Assembly (NCBI GenBank): GCA_041584055.1
Contig: JBFHER010000029.1
Span: 1 to 22,224, forward strand
Source of the DNA: JBFHER01 sp041584055
GTDB taxonomy: Bacteria; Bacteroidota; Bacteroidia; Bacteroidales; UBA5342
DNA: 22,224 nt
Reading direction: 5' to 3'
In this document: one piece after another, positions 7,960-15,036 of the stretch
How the letters are laid out: each line of letters opens with the position of its first letter
Position numbering within the stretch: the stretch's first letter is position 1
The notes under the pieces: model-generated
What the model saw: only the letters and a program-made list of their open reading frames with translations
Told to the model about the DNA's origin: nothing
Databases searched by the model: none
Translations under genes and position numbers: made by a program

Positions 7960-9543
7960 TTATTCCTGACCTTCATGCTTCCTACCTTTGGGTTGATAGT
8001 TGCTTGCCAGTACTTTAAAGTGATCTACCTGCTGGCGTTCCCATTTTTTATCATATCCAAGCTCCTTGGCCATTAATGTCGCGACTTTTGGCAAGATAGT
8101 TAAAGAAGCGTCAACATCTAAAAATAAGAGCCTTGTTCTTCTTGCCAGAAAATCTTCAACACCACGTGCCATTTCGTTTCTTACCGCCCAGATAACCTCA
8201 CCTTCCGTGTAGGTATATTCGGGGTGCAGCCTGCTACTATAATTCGGTTTTTCAGTAAGTAATTGCTGTAAGTCTACTGCAGCTGATCCATAGTGTTTAA
8301 AATCACCAAAGACATCAGCATTTTGATGATAACCAAAAATTTGCAGTTTCTCTGTAACAGAAGGCTTATATTCTAAACTCCCGATTAACAATGCCTGATC
8401 AACCACATCTTCTGCCATTTTACGATACGTAGTCCATTTGCCTCCGGCAATGGAAACCAATCCGCTACGTGATATCTGAACGGTATGCTCTCTTGATATG
8501 GCGGCTGTATTTTGGCTGTCTCCTTCCATCACCAGGGGGCGAAGACCGACAAAAATGCTTTTAATATCATTGTAGGTAGGATCGTTTATTAAATAACGGG
8601 ATGCATGTGTAATCAGAAATGCTATTTCTTCTTCCATGGCAACAGGTTCAAGGGCATAGTCTTTTACAGGTGTATCAGTAGTGCCCACAATTATTTTATC
8701 GTACCAGGGTACTGCAAACAACACCCTGCCATCATCTGTTTGAGGAACCATGATGGCACTATGTCCTGGTAAAAATTTCTTATCCAAAACAATATGAACT
8801 CCCTGACTGCTTGTTATGATTGGCGGGGCATCTGCATCATCCATTTTTCTTACGGCATCAGAAAAAACACCTGTGGCATTGATCACTATTTTTGATTTCA
8901 GCAGGTATTGCTTTCCTGTTTCCTGATCTTCAACATGAACGCCAGCTACTAATTCATTGTTTTTATGGATGGCAATCACTTTCATGTAGTTTGCAACGGC
9001 AGCACCTTGTTCGTAAGCCGTTTGAGCCAGATTAATAAGCAAACGGGCGTCATCAAATTGTCCGTCATGATAAATTATCCCGCCTCGCAGTCCTTTTGTT
9101 TCTATTGTAGGGATTTTGCTGATGGTTTCTTCTTTTGATAAGAACTTAGAATCTCCAAGCCCCAATCTTCCGGCAAGCATGTCATACAATTTTAATCCGA
9201 TGCCATAAAAGGGACCTTCCCACCAATCGTACGTAGGGACAACAAACTCTAAGTCGTTCACTAAATGAGGTGCATTTTGCTTCATGATGCCTCTTTCCTT
9301 CAATGCTTCGAGCACCAATGAAATATTACCCTGCTGTAAATATCTCACCCCTCCATGGGCAAGTTTCGTACTTCGGCTCGATGTGCCCTTCCCAAAATCG
9401 GCTTGCTCAACCAATGCTGTTTTATAACCACGGGAAGCAGCATCTACGGCTGTTCCCAGGCCCGTTGCGCCACCTCCAACAATTAAGATATCCCAAAGTG
9501 TTGAACTGTCTGCAATTTCAGCCAGTGATTTATTTCTATCCAT
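7960..9543 (-). CDS. glpD: Aerobic glycerol-3-phosphate dehydrogenase GlpD
   Basis: FAD-dependent, quinone-linked enzyme of the inner membrane surface that oxidises sn-glycerol-3-phosphate to dihydroxyacetone phosphate. The N-terminal dinucleotide-binding motif is DILIVGGGATGLGTA (18-32). It is followed by the family signature GKGTSSRSTKLAHGGVRYL (51-69), where the flavin and substrate bind. The C-terminal domain contains VIWAVRNEMARGVEDFLARR, typical of GlpD. The 527-residue length fits the family. The start is one base after the stop of the upstream hydrolase gene. In this operon it would use glycerol-3-phosphate released by the GDPD encoded two genes upstream. A glycerol oxidase or FAD-sulfhydryl paralogue is unlikely given the signature. 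Confidence 0.96.
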   Translation of the reverse strand: MDRNKSLAEIADSSTLWDILIVGGGATGLGTAVDAASRGYKTALVEQADFGKGTSSRSTKLAHGGVRYLQQGNISLVLEALKERGIMKQNAPHLVNDLEFVVPTYDWWEGPFYGIGLKLYDMLAGRLGLGDSKFLSKEETISKIPTIETKGLRGGIIYHDGQFDDARLLINLAQTAYEQGAAVANYMKVIAIHKNNELVAGVHVEDQETGKQYLLKSKIVINATGVFSDAVRKMDDADAPPIITSSQGVHIVLDKKFLPGHSAIMVPQTDDGRVLFAVPWYDKIIVGTTDTPVKDYALEPVAMEEEIAFLITHASRYLINDPTYNDIKSIFVGLRPLVMEGDSQNTAAISREHTVQISRSGLVSIAGGKWTTYRKMAEDVVDQALLIGSLEYKPSVTEKLQIFGYHQNADVFGDFKHYGSAAVDLQQLLTEKPNYSSRLHPEYTYTEGEVIWAVRNEMARGVEDFLARRTRLLFLDVDASLTILPKVATLMAKELGYDKKWERQQVDHFKVLASNYQPKGRKHEGQE

Positions 9544-9544
9544 T

Positions 9545-10558
9545 TCAATCTAAATTTAATCGGTCTTTCACAAACTCCGCCTGTACTTTAATATCTTCCA
9601 GGGCCTGATCTAACTTTCCGAGCACCCTGGCTGCAAGATTTTTCTTTTTTTTATTAATAAACGCATTCAATATTTTTGACATTTCAGCTGTTCTCAAGTA
9701 CCCGAATGATTTGTGTGGGTTTTTATGTTTTTCAACTTCATAGTCATTGACCACCACAAAATCAACAGGAGACACACCATTTTCATTCGGGCTAAAATCA
9801 TCATTCAACTTATAATTTAGCGCGACCTTATCATTCACGTCTGCAAGGTTGAACCAATGATAGTTAACTCCGGGCGGGGTGGCCATGTATTTATGGCCAT
9901 TTTGATTTTTTTTGTATTCTGAGGCTATTTTACTAATCACCACGGGTAATCCTAAAGGAGAACCAATGGTTACCAGCGTATGGATATTCGTTTCAGGCAA
10001 TAAAAACGTTAAAACATCAAATGCAACAATTGAACCCATTGAGTGTGCAATTATCAAAATCTCATCACCTTTGTATTTTTTTATGGTTTCTGCAATGCGA
10101 CTACGGATTAAGTGTTTTGATTTGCATGTGACATCAAACTCATCTTTACATTCATCTGTATAGTACGTATTTAAATCTTTAAAATACTTCCGGATGATAT
10201 AATCAGTGATAAAATTATAGTTCAATGTCTTGTCTTCGTTCAGGAATATTTTATTGAGTTGGGTAGATATAAAATCAATTAAGTGTTGTCTAAATGAATA
10301 GTCTTCGTTGACTTTATTTCTGGGTGATTTTTTATATGGTTCGTCGAGGTAGTAAGGGCTATCTTTCTTCTTTTCCCATTGATTAAGCGGTTTATCATAC
10401 AGTATGTCGGCCCAATAAACCAGTTCAAACTCGGGCAGATCATTTTTTAGACCATTTTTATTAAATCCTTCATAAATAGCATCTTTCCACCATTTTTTCA
10501 GCAGGTATTCAGGTGGTTTATTCCCCAGGCCATGGATTCCGATGATTACTTTCTTCAT
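9545..10558 (-). CDS. Alpha/beta hydrolase (lipase/esterase-like)
   Basis: A 337-residue protein whose start I place at ATG 10558, giving an ATGA overlap with the upstream GDPD gene. A longer frame from 10591 would overlap by 37 bases and add 11 polar residues. It opens with KKVIIGIHGLGNKP, the oxyanion-hole strand of alpha/beta hydrolases. The nucleophile elbow AHSMGS (171-176) gives S173. D243 in LADVNDKVAL and H282 in NPHKSFGYL are candidate acid and base. No signal peptide is seen, so it is probably cytoplasmic. Position between GDPD and GlpD suggests it may release glycerol-containing fragments from lipids or phosphodiesters, but this is context only; the substrate cannot be read from the sequence. 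A KTEDNV-like extension at the C-terminus (about 300-337) is charged and possibly helical. Confidence 0.8.
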   Translation of the reverse strand: MKKVIIGIHGLGNKPPEYLLKKWWKDAIYEGFNKNGLKNDLPEFELVYWADILYDKPLNQWEKKKDSPYYLDEPYKKSPRNKVNEDYSFRQHLIDFISTQLNKIFLNEDKTLNYNFITDYIIRKYFKDLNTYYTDECKDEFDVTCKSKHLIRSRIAETIKKYKGDEILIIAHSMGSIVAFDVLTFLLPETNIHTLVTIGSPLGLPVVISKIASEYKKNQNGHKYMATPPGVNYHWFNLADVNDKVALNYKLNDDFSPNENGVSPVDFVVVNDYEVEKHKNPHKSFGYLRTAEMSKILNAFINKKKKNLAARVLGKLDQALEDIKVQAEFVKDRLNLD

Positions 10559-11307
10559 TGCTTTGTTCCTGCCAGTTGCCTTGTTAACCATGCTGCACGA
10601 TCTGTTGTTATTGCATCCACCCCGTATCCTTTTATCTTCCGGGCAATATGCTGGTCATTGACAGTCCAAACGTAAAAAAGCAAACCTTCATCCTTAAAAG
10701 CTTTTACGAACGCCTTATTTAATACTTTGCCTGCCCAAACATTCACACCATCAAGTTCCCCTGCTTTAACCTTTCTAATTATGTTCCTGGCATTGACAAC
10801 TAACAGCCAATGCGGGAAATAATAATCTAAATCAAGGAGCCACACAACTTTAAATTGCGGTGCTTTCATTTTCATTTCACCAACAACTTTTAAATTGAAG
10901 GCCATTAACTCTACTTGAGTGGATTCGATCGCACTGGTTTTAAGAACTTGAATAAGTGGATTTATCACCTCGTTTCCGCATTTAACCTCAATAATCAATT
11001 TTCCTTCAGGAGGAACAGTTTCCAATACTTCAGATAAAGCTGGGATCCTTTCTCCTTTGTACTTTTCTGATTTTTTCAGGCCAATATCAACGGTTTTAAG
11101 TTCAGACAAACTTGATTTTTTAACGATTCGCTTTTTATCTCCCACCCGACCAGTATGTTTATCGTGTATTACAACCACTTCCTTGTCGGCAGAAAGATGG
11201 ACATCAATTTCAACGACCTTTGCTCCTCTTTCCCAGGCCAGAAGAATGGCAGAAAGCGAATTTTCAGGCGCATCAAACGACTCACCTCTGTGTGCAATTA
11301 TTTTCAT
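10555..11307 (-). CDS. Glycerophosphodiester phosphodiesterase (GDPD)
   Basis: Hydrolyses glycerophosphodiesters (for example glycerophosphocholine or glycerophosphoethanolamine) to glycerol-3-phosphate and the alcohol. With the start at 11307 it has 250 residues, beginning MKIIAHRGES. Key residues are H6 and R7 (AHRG), E15 and N16 (PENS), E33 and D35 (VEIDVHLS), H48 (VIHDKHTGR) and E107 (LIIEVK), which form the metal and catalytic site of the UgpQ-type TIM barrel. An in-frame ATG five codons upstream (11322) is possible but adds a short unconserved leader. No signal peptide is present, so it resembles cytoplasmic UgpQ rather than periplasmic GlpQ. It is the first gene of the compact five-gene unit, and its stop overlaps the next start as ATGA. 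Confidence 0.93.
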   Translation of the reverse strand: MKIIAHRGESFDAPENSLSAILLAWERGAKVVEIDVHLSADKEVVVIHDKHTGRVGDKKRIVKKSSLSELKTVDIGLKKSEKYKGERIPALSEVLETVPPEGKLIIEVKCGNEVINPLIQVLKTSAIESTQVELMAFNLKVVGEMKMKAPQFKVVWLLDLDYYFPHWLLVVNARNIIRKVKAGELDGVNVWAGKVLNKAFVKAFKDEGLLFYVWTVNDQHIARKIKGYGVDAITTDRAAWLTRQLAGTKQ

Positions 11308-11426
11308 CGTATTTAACAGCATTTGTAAATTAATCCAATGTGACGATTATATGGTCAATAAATCAGCTTGTCCCGTTCAGCGGAATAAACAGATCCCAAT
11401 TTAAAGGACAGGCAGTGCTAGCGTTA

Positions 11427-11456
11427 CAACGATACACAAACATCGCTTATTTCAAA
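11427..11456 (-). promoter_or_regulatory. Weak candidate promoter of the GDPD-glpD-corA operon
   Basis: On the minus strand, TTTG (11453-11456, inside the last codons of the mscS-like gene), an 18-base spacer, then TATCGTTG (11427-11434), one mismatch from TAnnTTTG. The leader would be roughly 110 bases. No clear terminator lies between the two genes, so read-through from the mscS-like gene is equally possible. Confidence 0.3.
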
Positions 11457-12511
11457 GCATCTTTATTCCGTTCAATTTGTTCTTCAATACTTTTCTCTAT
11501 ACGCGCTTTCATTTCATCGTTACGCTGAATTGTATTTTTTATTTTTTCAATCTCCTTTTGGTCTTTCAATGCTTTAAGCTTATCTTTTAATGCCAACTGG
11601 TTTTTATCAATTTCCTTCACATAATCCTTTTTTGCTTCAATTTTTTCTGATTTGATTGCCTCATCAAAGATTAAATCCTCCGGTGATTTTTCATCCGGGA
11701 CCTGCGTTTCTACAAGCACTTGTTTTGGGATAAATTCCTTTTCATCCACACGTCGCTGGTTCATGAAGGTTGGTGAAACGATTTCAATTTTTTCAGTATG
11801 AAGTTTAGCCATCACTCTGGCATTGAGCAGAGAACAAGTACTAAAATATTTACTGCTATCCTCTAAAAATCCATGAATTTTATAAACCACGGAGAAATCA
11901 CCCAAACTTGTGATGTATACATAAGGATCGGTTAAACCGGTTTCCTGGGCAGCCTCCTTTAATGCTTTTTCAATTTTTTCGCTGGGGATGTCATATCCTA
12001 ATGAAACAGACGTTGATATTACAGTATTCGTCTTTCGTGTCAGTTTAACCGGATTATTTGCAATATAGAGGTTGGGTACCGTAATAAAATTGCTGTCTTC
12101 CAATTGAATTTCCGTATGAAAAATACTTTTTTTAATGACCCTGCCATGAAACTCCCCTATTTTTATGAGGTCTCCATTTCTAAAACGGTTCATTGAATTA
12201 TTCATAATACCAGCGATCAGATTCCCTAAAACAGTCGTTGAACTTAAAGCAATCCCAGCACTGATAATTATACCAAGAAAACCCAATATCTGTCCTTTAT
12301 GCGTTTGATCAATTGGCAAGACCAAAATAAACGTCAATGCACCTATCAGAACAATGAAAAATGAAATTGCCCCTTTTGTGATATTCCCATGCGATGATGT
12401 TGATTTGATGCGTTTAAAAATCCATGAATTCAAAAACAGTAGGATAAGCAACAAAACCAGGACAATTCCCGGTTCAATCAATGCTACAAATAGTTTTAAT
12501 ATATGTTCCAT
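11447..12511 (-). CDS. MscS-family mechanosensitive channel
   Basis: Small-conductance mechanosensitive channel family; inner-membrane pore that opens under membrane tension and protects against osmotic downshock. In 354 residues there are three hydrophobic segments: about 9-29, 48-66, and the pore-lining region about 74-110 (GILGFLGIIISAGIALSSTTVLGNLIAGIMN-like, Gly/Ala-rich). The MscS beta domain follows, with NGDLIKIGEFHGRVIKKS, FHTEIQLEDSNFITVPN and NPVKLTR. After about residue 265 comes an unusual charged tail of some 85 residues, rich in Lys, Glu and Asp and likely coiled-coil. It replaces the short end of E. coli MscS. The gene stands 124-139 bases upstream of the GDPD operon, in the same direction. 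Osmotic response and membrane-lipid turnover may be functionally linked, but that is inference. Confidence 0.88.
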   Translation of the reverse strand: MEHILKLFVALIEPGIVLVLLLILLFLNSWIFKRIKSTSSHGNITKGAISFFIVLIGALTFILVLPIDQTHKGQILGFLGIIISAGIALSSTTVLGNLIAGIMNNSMNRFRNGDLIKIGEFHGRVIKKSIFHTEIQLEDSNFITVPNLYIANNPVKLTRKTNTVISTSVSLGYDIPSEKIEKALKEAAQETGLTDPYVYITSLGDFSVVYKIHGFLEDSSKYFSTCSLLNARVMAKLHTEKIEIVSPTFMNQRRVDEKEFIPKQVLVETQVPDEKSPEDLIFDEAIKSEKIEAKKDYVKEIDKNQLALKDKLKALKDQKEIEKIKNTIQRNDEMKARIEKSIEEQIERNKDALK

Positions 12512-12828
12512 ATTTACAATATTTTACAAGGGGCTTTCAATGCTGCAACAGCCCGACAGTTGCCTTTCCTGTCAATGTGCATATCCTGATAATAGCCTCC
12601 AGAAACAATTTAAACCAATCTGAAAGCTTTCTTTTTGTTTTATTTGAACGTCCTTTATTCTATACCAGTTTCTTCGAGATATTTTCTTTTTACAAATCTA
12701 AATCGCTGTTAAGTCATGTGCTTTCACTCATGGAGAAAGCTTTATTAATCCAGTGTTTCGCCTCATCCATTGAATAAATATATAAAATTACTTTCACTAA
12801 AGGAAACATTGATCTATGAATCATTTTA
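12512..12828. other. Intergenic region upstream of the mscS-like gene
   Basis: No convincing gene in about 317 bases. Minus-strand frames show only short open stretches, among them one from about 12820 to 12715 encoding a peptide that contains YSMDEAKHWINKAF. I cannot recognise it and it has no supporting start or terminator. The region follows a truncated lipoprotein gene and may contain decayed sequence of the same locus. I found no good promoter match for the mscS-like gene. Confidence 0.5.
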
Positions 12829-13035
12829 TCAAGATGATCTTAATCGCAATTTTGCAAAAGGTTTGAATGTTCCAATCCAGGCATTCCCCAGATTGTCGAA
12901 TGTAATTGAAGTAACAAAATACCCATCCAGAATATGGGTCTTGAAATCAGCTTGCAATGATCCGGCATTTTCAATTGTATTTTCACATGAGATCAAAAAT
13001 AATCCGCTTGGCAGAAACCATATTAATCCTTTCAT
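12829..13035 (-). pseudogene. Truncated beta-propeller lipoprotein remnant
   Basis: The 68-codon frame starts with a clear lipoprotein signal peptide: MKGLIWFLPSGLFLISC, lipobox LISC, Cys at residue 17. After a short linker it has one blade-like stretch, GYFVTSITFDNLGNAWIGTF. That pattern (S-I-T-F-D, G-N-x-W-I-G-T) is the repeat of two-component-regulator-type propellers, which normally run to several hundred residues. Here the sequence becomes unlike a propeller right after WIGTF and stops within 12 codons. Other frames downstream do not restore propeller repeats. I therefore read it as the 5' remnant of a larger surface lipoprotein gene. A genuine small lipoprotein is possible but less likely. 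Confidence 0.55.
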
Positions 13036-13127
13036 GCCTTCATGCTTTAAGATGCTATTTCACTTTGTAACACATGTGCTTTGGGTTTGCGACAAGTTAC
13101 TTTATTCTTTGTTTAATTCTGTTTAAG

Positions 13128-13148
13128 CATGTTCAAAGAAACATGTTT
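13128..13148 (-). terminator. Possible hairpin terminator after the DUF486 gene
   Basis: CATGTT and AACATG (core at about 13130-13147) form a 6-bp stem with a 6-base loop, extendable by three A-T or G-T pairs on the outer side. It lies just downstream of the stop of the DUF486 gene on the minus strand. The T tract there is short, so the terminator call is weak; on the plus strand TTTTAT follows, but no plus-strand gene precedes it. Confidence 0.3.
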
Positions 13149-13155
13149 TATCCCA

Positions 13156-13524
13156 CTATTTTTTGAACATAAAATAAACTGCCAGAATTAAAAAGATAAA
13201 CGCAATTACATGGTTCATTCTGAAAGTTTCTGATTTAAATACGATTAATGTAAAAACCGCAAAAACGACCAAGGTAATCACTTCCTGAATTACCTTTAAC
13301 TGTATCAATGAGAATGGCCCTCCATTTTCTTTAAATCCAATTTTATTTGCAGGTACCTGAAACATATATTCAAAGAGGGCAATTCCCCAGCTTATGAGTA
13401 TGATTGAAATCAGTCCTAATTTACTAAACCATTTAAGTTCTGAAAATTTTAAATGTCCATACCAGGCAATAATCATAAATGAATTGCTCAAGACAAGGAG
13501 TCCAATGGTTAAAATGGCTTTCAT
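13156..13524 (-). CDS. DUF486 / DMT-like small membrane protein
   Basis: A 122-residue protein with four hydrophobic segments (about 2-20, 32-52, 72-94, 100-119). It contains the characteristic strings WYGHLKF, SWGIALFEYMFQVPANKIG and QLKVIQEVITLVVF of the DUF486 family (drug/metabolite-transporter-like). The length matches the family, about 110-120 residues. I place the start at ATG 13524; the longer frame from 13569 adds 15 residues without family similarity. The family is widespread but has no established substrate. It stands alone: 139 bases (13570-13708) separate it from the upstream lipoprotein gene, and no partner overlaps it. Confidence 0.88.
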   Translation of the reverse strand: MKAILTIGLLVLSNSFMIIAWYGHLKFSELKWFSKLGLISIILISWGIALFEYMFQVPANKIGFKENGGPFSLIQLKVIQEVITLVVFAVFTLIVFKSETFRMNHVIAFIFLILAVYFMFKK

Positions 13525-13708
13525 TTCTATGTCAGATATTGTTATTAGGGAAAAGGGATTTGAACGCATTAAAAAAACTTATAAAAGATGCATTATAGAA
13601 GTAATCACCTAAAAAAGCTGCAGTCCAACAAGGCATTAACATTTAACAAAGCTACTTACATTTTTATTAAATTAAGCTGATTTATTTTGCCGATTTTCGG
13701 AAGATGTA

Positions 13709-14146
13709 TTAATATTCCAAATTAACTGTCTTTTCAATTTTACGTCTTTTCCCCTTCGGTTTAATCATGTCAATCCGGTCAAAAAATTTATTCTCAAGCG
13801 CCAGTTTAAATGAATTAGGGGCCAGTTCCTCCATTTTATAAGCATATCTTTGCCCCTGATTTTCAAGGATCAGTGAATCTTCTATCACTTTATATATGAA
13901 ATTTGTTCCATTGAACAGAAATTCACCCAATTTATCAGACACATTAAAAATTGAATCGCCTGTGATGGTGATGTACGAATCTTTTGTCAGATAAGGCTTA
14001 ACAGAGTCGTGGTATGCAACGTTACTGACCTGGTAGCTCATTATTGTATAATCACAAGGTTCGATGAACTTTTGTGTCAACATTTGGGGTTCTTTTTTAC
14101 AGGCAGCAAGCATTAAAAGGATCATTAATAAAAAGTACGTTTTCAT
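13709..14146 (-). CDS. Small hypothetical lipoprotein
   Basis: 145 residues. It begins with a lipoprotein signal peptide (MKTYFLLMILLMLAAC, lipobox LAAC, Cys16, then KKEP), so it is predicted to be lipid-anchored in an outer or inner membrane. The rest is polar and beta-rich, with strings such as DSYITITGDSIFNVSDKLGEFLFNG. It suggests a compact beta-sandwich or lipocalin-like fold, but I cannot assign a family. The start is 11 bases after the stop of the XRE regulator gene, so the two are almost certainly co-transcribed, and the protein may be the effector or sensor partner of that regulator. The C-terminal end is basic (KPKGKRRKIEKTV). Confidence 0.75.
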   Translation of the reverse strand: MKTYFLLMILLMLAACKKEPQMLTQKFIEPCDYTIMSYQVSNVAYHDSVKPYLTKDSYITITGDSIFNVSDKLGEFLFNGTNFIYKVIEDSLILENQGQRYAYKMEELAPNSFKLALENKFFDRIDMIKPKGKRRKIEKTVNLEY

Positions 14147-14157
14147 GAAGGTTTGAT

Positions 14158-14760
14158 TTAGACTGTTAGGTTTGAATTGTCTAATTGATTGTTTCGATAA
14201 GTCTTAAAGGAGATATAGAAAATGATAAGAATATTTGCAATCACAAAAAATGTTTTCAAATAGGATTGCGTTTCAACATCCGTCAAAAAAGCATCCCATT
14301 CGTTGCCAATAAAAACATGTTTCTCTTCCATGATGGTCTTTAAACGAAGGAAGTTGATTGTTCTAAAAACAAAATACAGTGAGAACCAGATTGCCTGAAT
14401 GGCAAGTACTTTTAAACCCAATTGATTTACCCCTTTAATATGTTTCTTTTTTAAAGACCAAAGTAACAGTGGACTAACAAATGCCAGGAAAGGATTAAGG
14501 ATGCACAATACAGGGGAGAAAGCCAAAGTTAAAAGAAAGCTTGTATTTTCATTTGGTTCTTTTTCTAAAAAATATTCAGGTGAAACATTCAACGCGGTTG
14601 ACAATCGCTTTAATGAATCTCCTGAAGGATTGGTATGATCATTTTCAATTCGTTGAATTGTCCTAAGACTGAGCCCTGCCATCTGCGCAAGAGCTTCCTG
14701 GGATAATCCATTCTTTTTCCTAAGCGCTTTAACTTTTGTGGCCAACTGATTTTCATTCAT
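14158..14760 (-). CDS. Membrane-anchored XRE-family transcriptional regulator
   Basis: 200 residues. The N-terminal helix-turn-helix (about 6-62) is a clear XRE/Cro domain: LATKVKALRKKNGLSQEALA, then GLSLRTIQRIENDHTNPS and LSTALNVSPEYFL. After a short linker come about four hydrophobic membrane segments (about 73-90, 91-104, 113-133, 168-186). It is therefore a DNA-binding protein tethered to the inner membrane, with DNA reading in the cytoplasm and possibly signal sensing in the membrane. This layout is common in Bacteroidota, but the signal is unknown. It is the first gene of a two-gene unit with the lipoprotein and has a near-perfect -7 promoter element just upstream. Confidence 0.9.
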   Translation of the reverse strand: MNENQLATKVKALRKKNGLSQEALAQMAGLSLRTIQRIENDHTNPSGDSLKRLSTALNVSPEYFLEKEPNENTSFLLTLAFSPVLCILNPFLAFVSPLLLWSLKKKHIKGVNQLGLKVLAIQAIWFSLYFVFRTINFLRLKTIMEEKHVFIGNEWDAFLTDVETQSYLKTFFVIANILIIFYISFKTYRNNQLDNSNLTV

Positions 14761-14782
14761 TCCATGTTTTTTTATGCCAGTT

Positions 14783-14790
14783 CAAAGCTA
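14783..14790 (-). promoter_or_regulatory. Candidate -7 promoter element of the XRE-lipoprotein unit
   Basis: TAGCTTTG on the minus strand matches the Bacteroidota TAnnTTTG element exactly and lies 22 bases before the ATG. No good TTTG is found about 19 bases further upstream; the nearest is a T-rich stretch at 23 bases. The promoter may be weak or depend on an activator, possibly the regulator itself. Confidence 0.35.
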
Positions 14791-15036
14791 TAAATTTCAT
14801 CGATTGTTTGTTGAAAATCATTGCGACAATTTTATGACACCGTTGCAAAAATCTACTTTTCACTTTGTCAGCAAAGGAATTATCTTTTCTGCAAAAGCAA
14901 ACATTGTTTTTTTAAATCCTCCCCGTAGTTATTTAAATCGCAAGAGTTATGTCCTGTCGGGTTAATTCCGTATCACATGGAGAATCCGTTGGCAGGTTCC
15001 TTTTCTAATTTTTCCTGATTGAATTCTGTTAAAGGC

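Noticed and set aside
10559..10591. Longer N-terminus (11 residues) for the alpha/beta hydrolase
   Set aside because: It would overlap the GDPD gene by 37 bases. The internal ATG gives a standard ATGA junction and starts directly at the conserved first strand.
12770..13126. Plus-strand frame of 118 codons
   Set aside because: No family resemblance, and it is antisense to the lipoprotein remnant, whose signal peptide and propeller blade are clear on the minus strand.
14774..14965. Plus-strand frame of 63 codons upstream of the XRE regulator
   Set aside because: No similarity, no promoter or terminator on that strand; it overlaps the likely promoter of the XRE gene.
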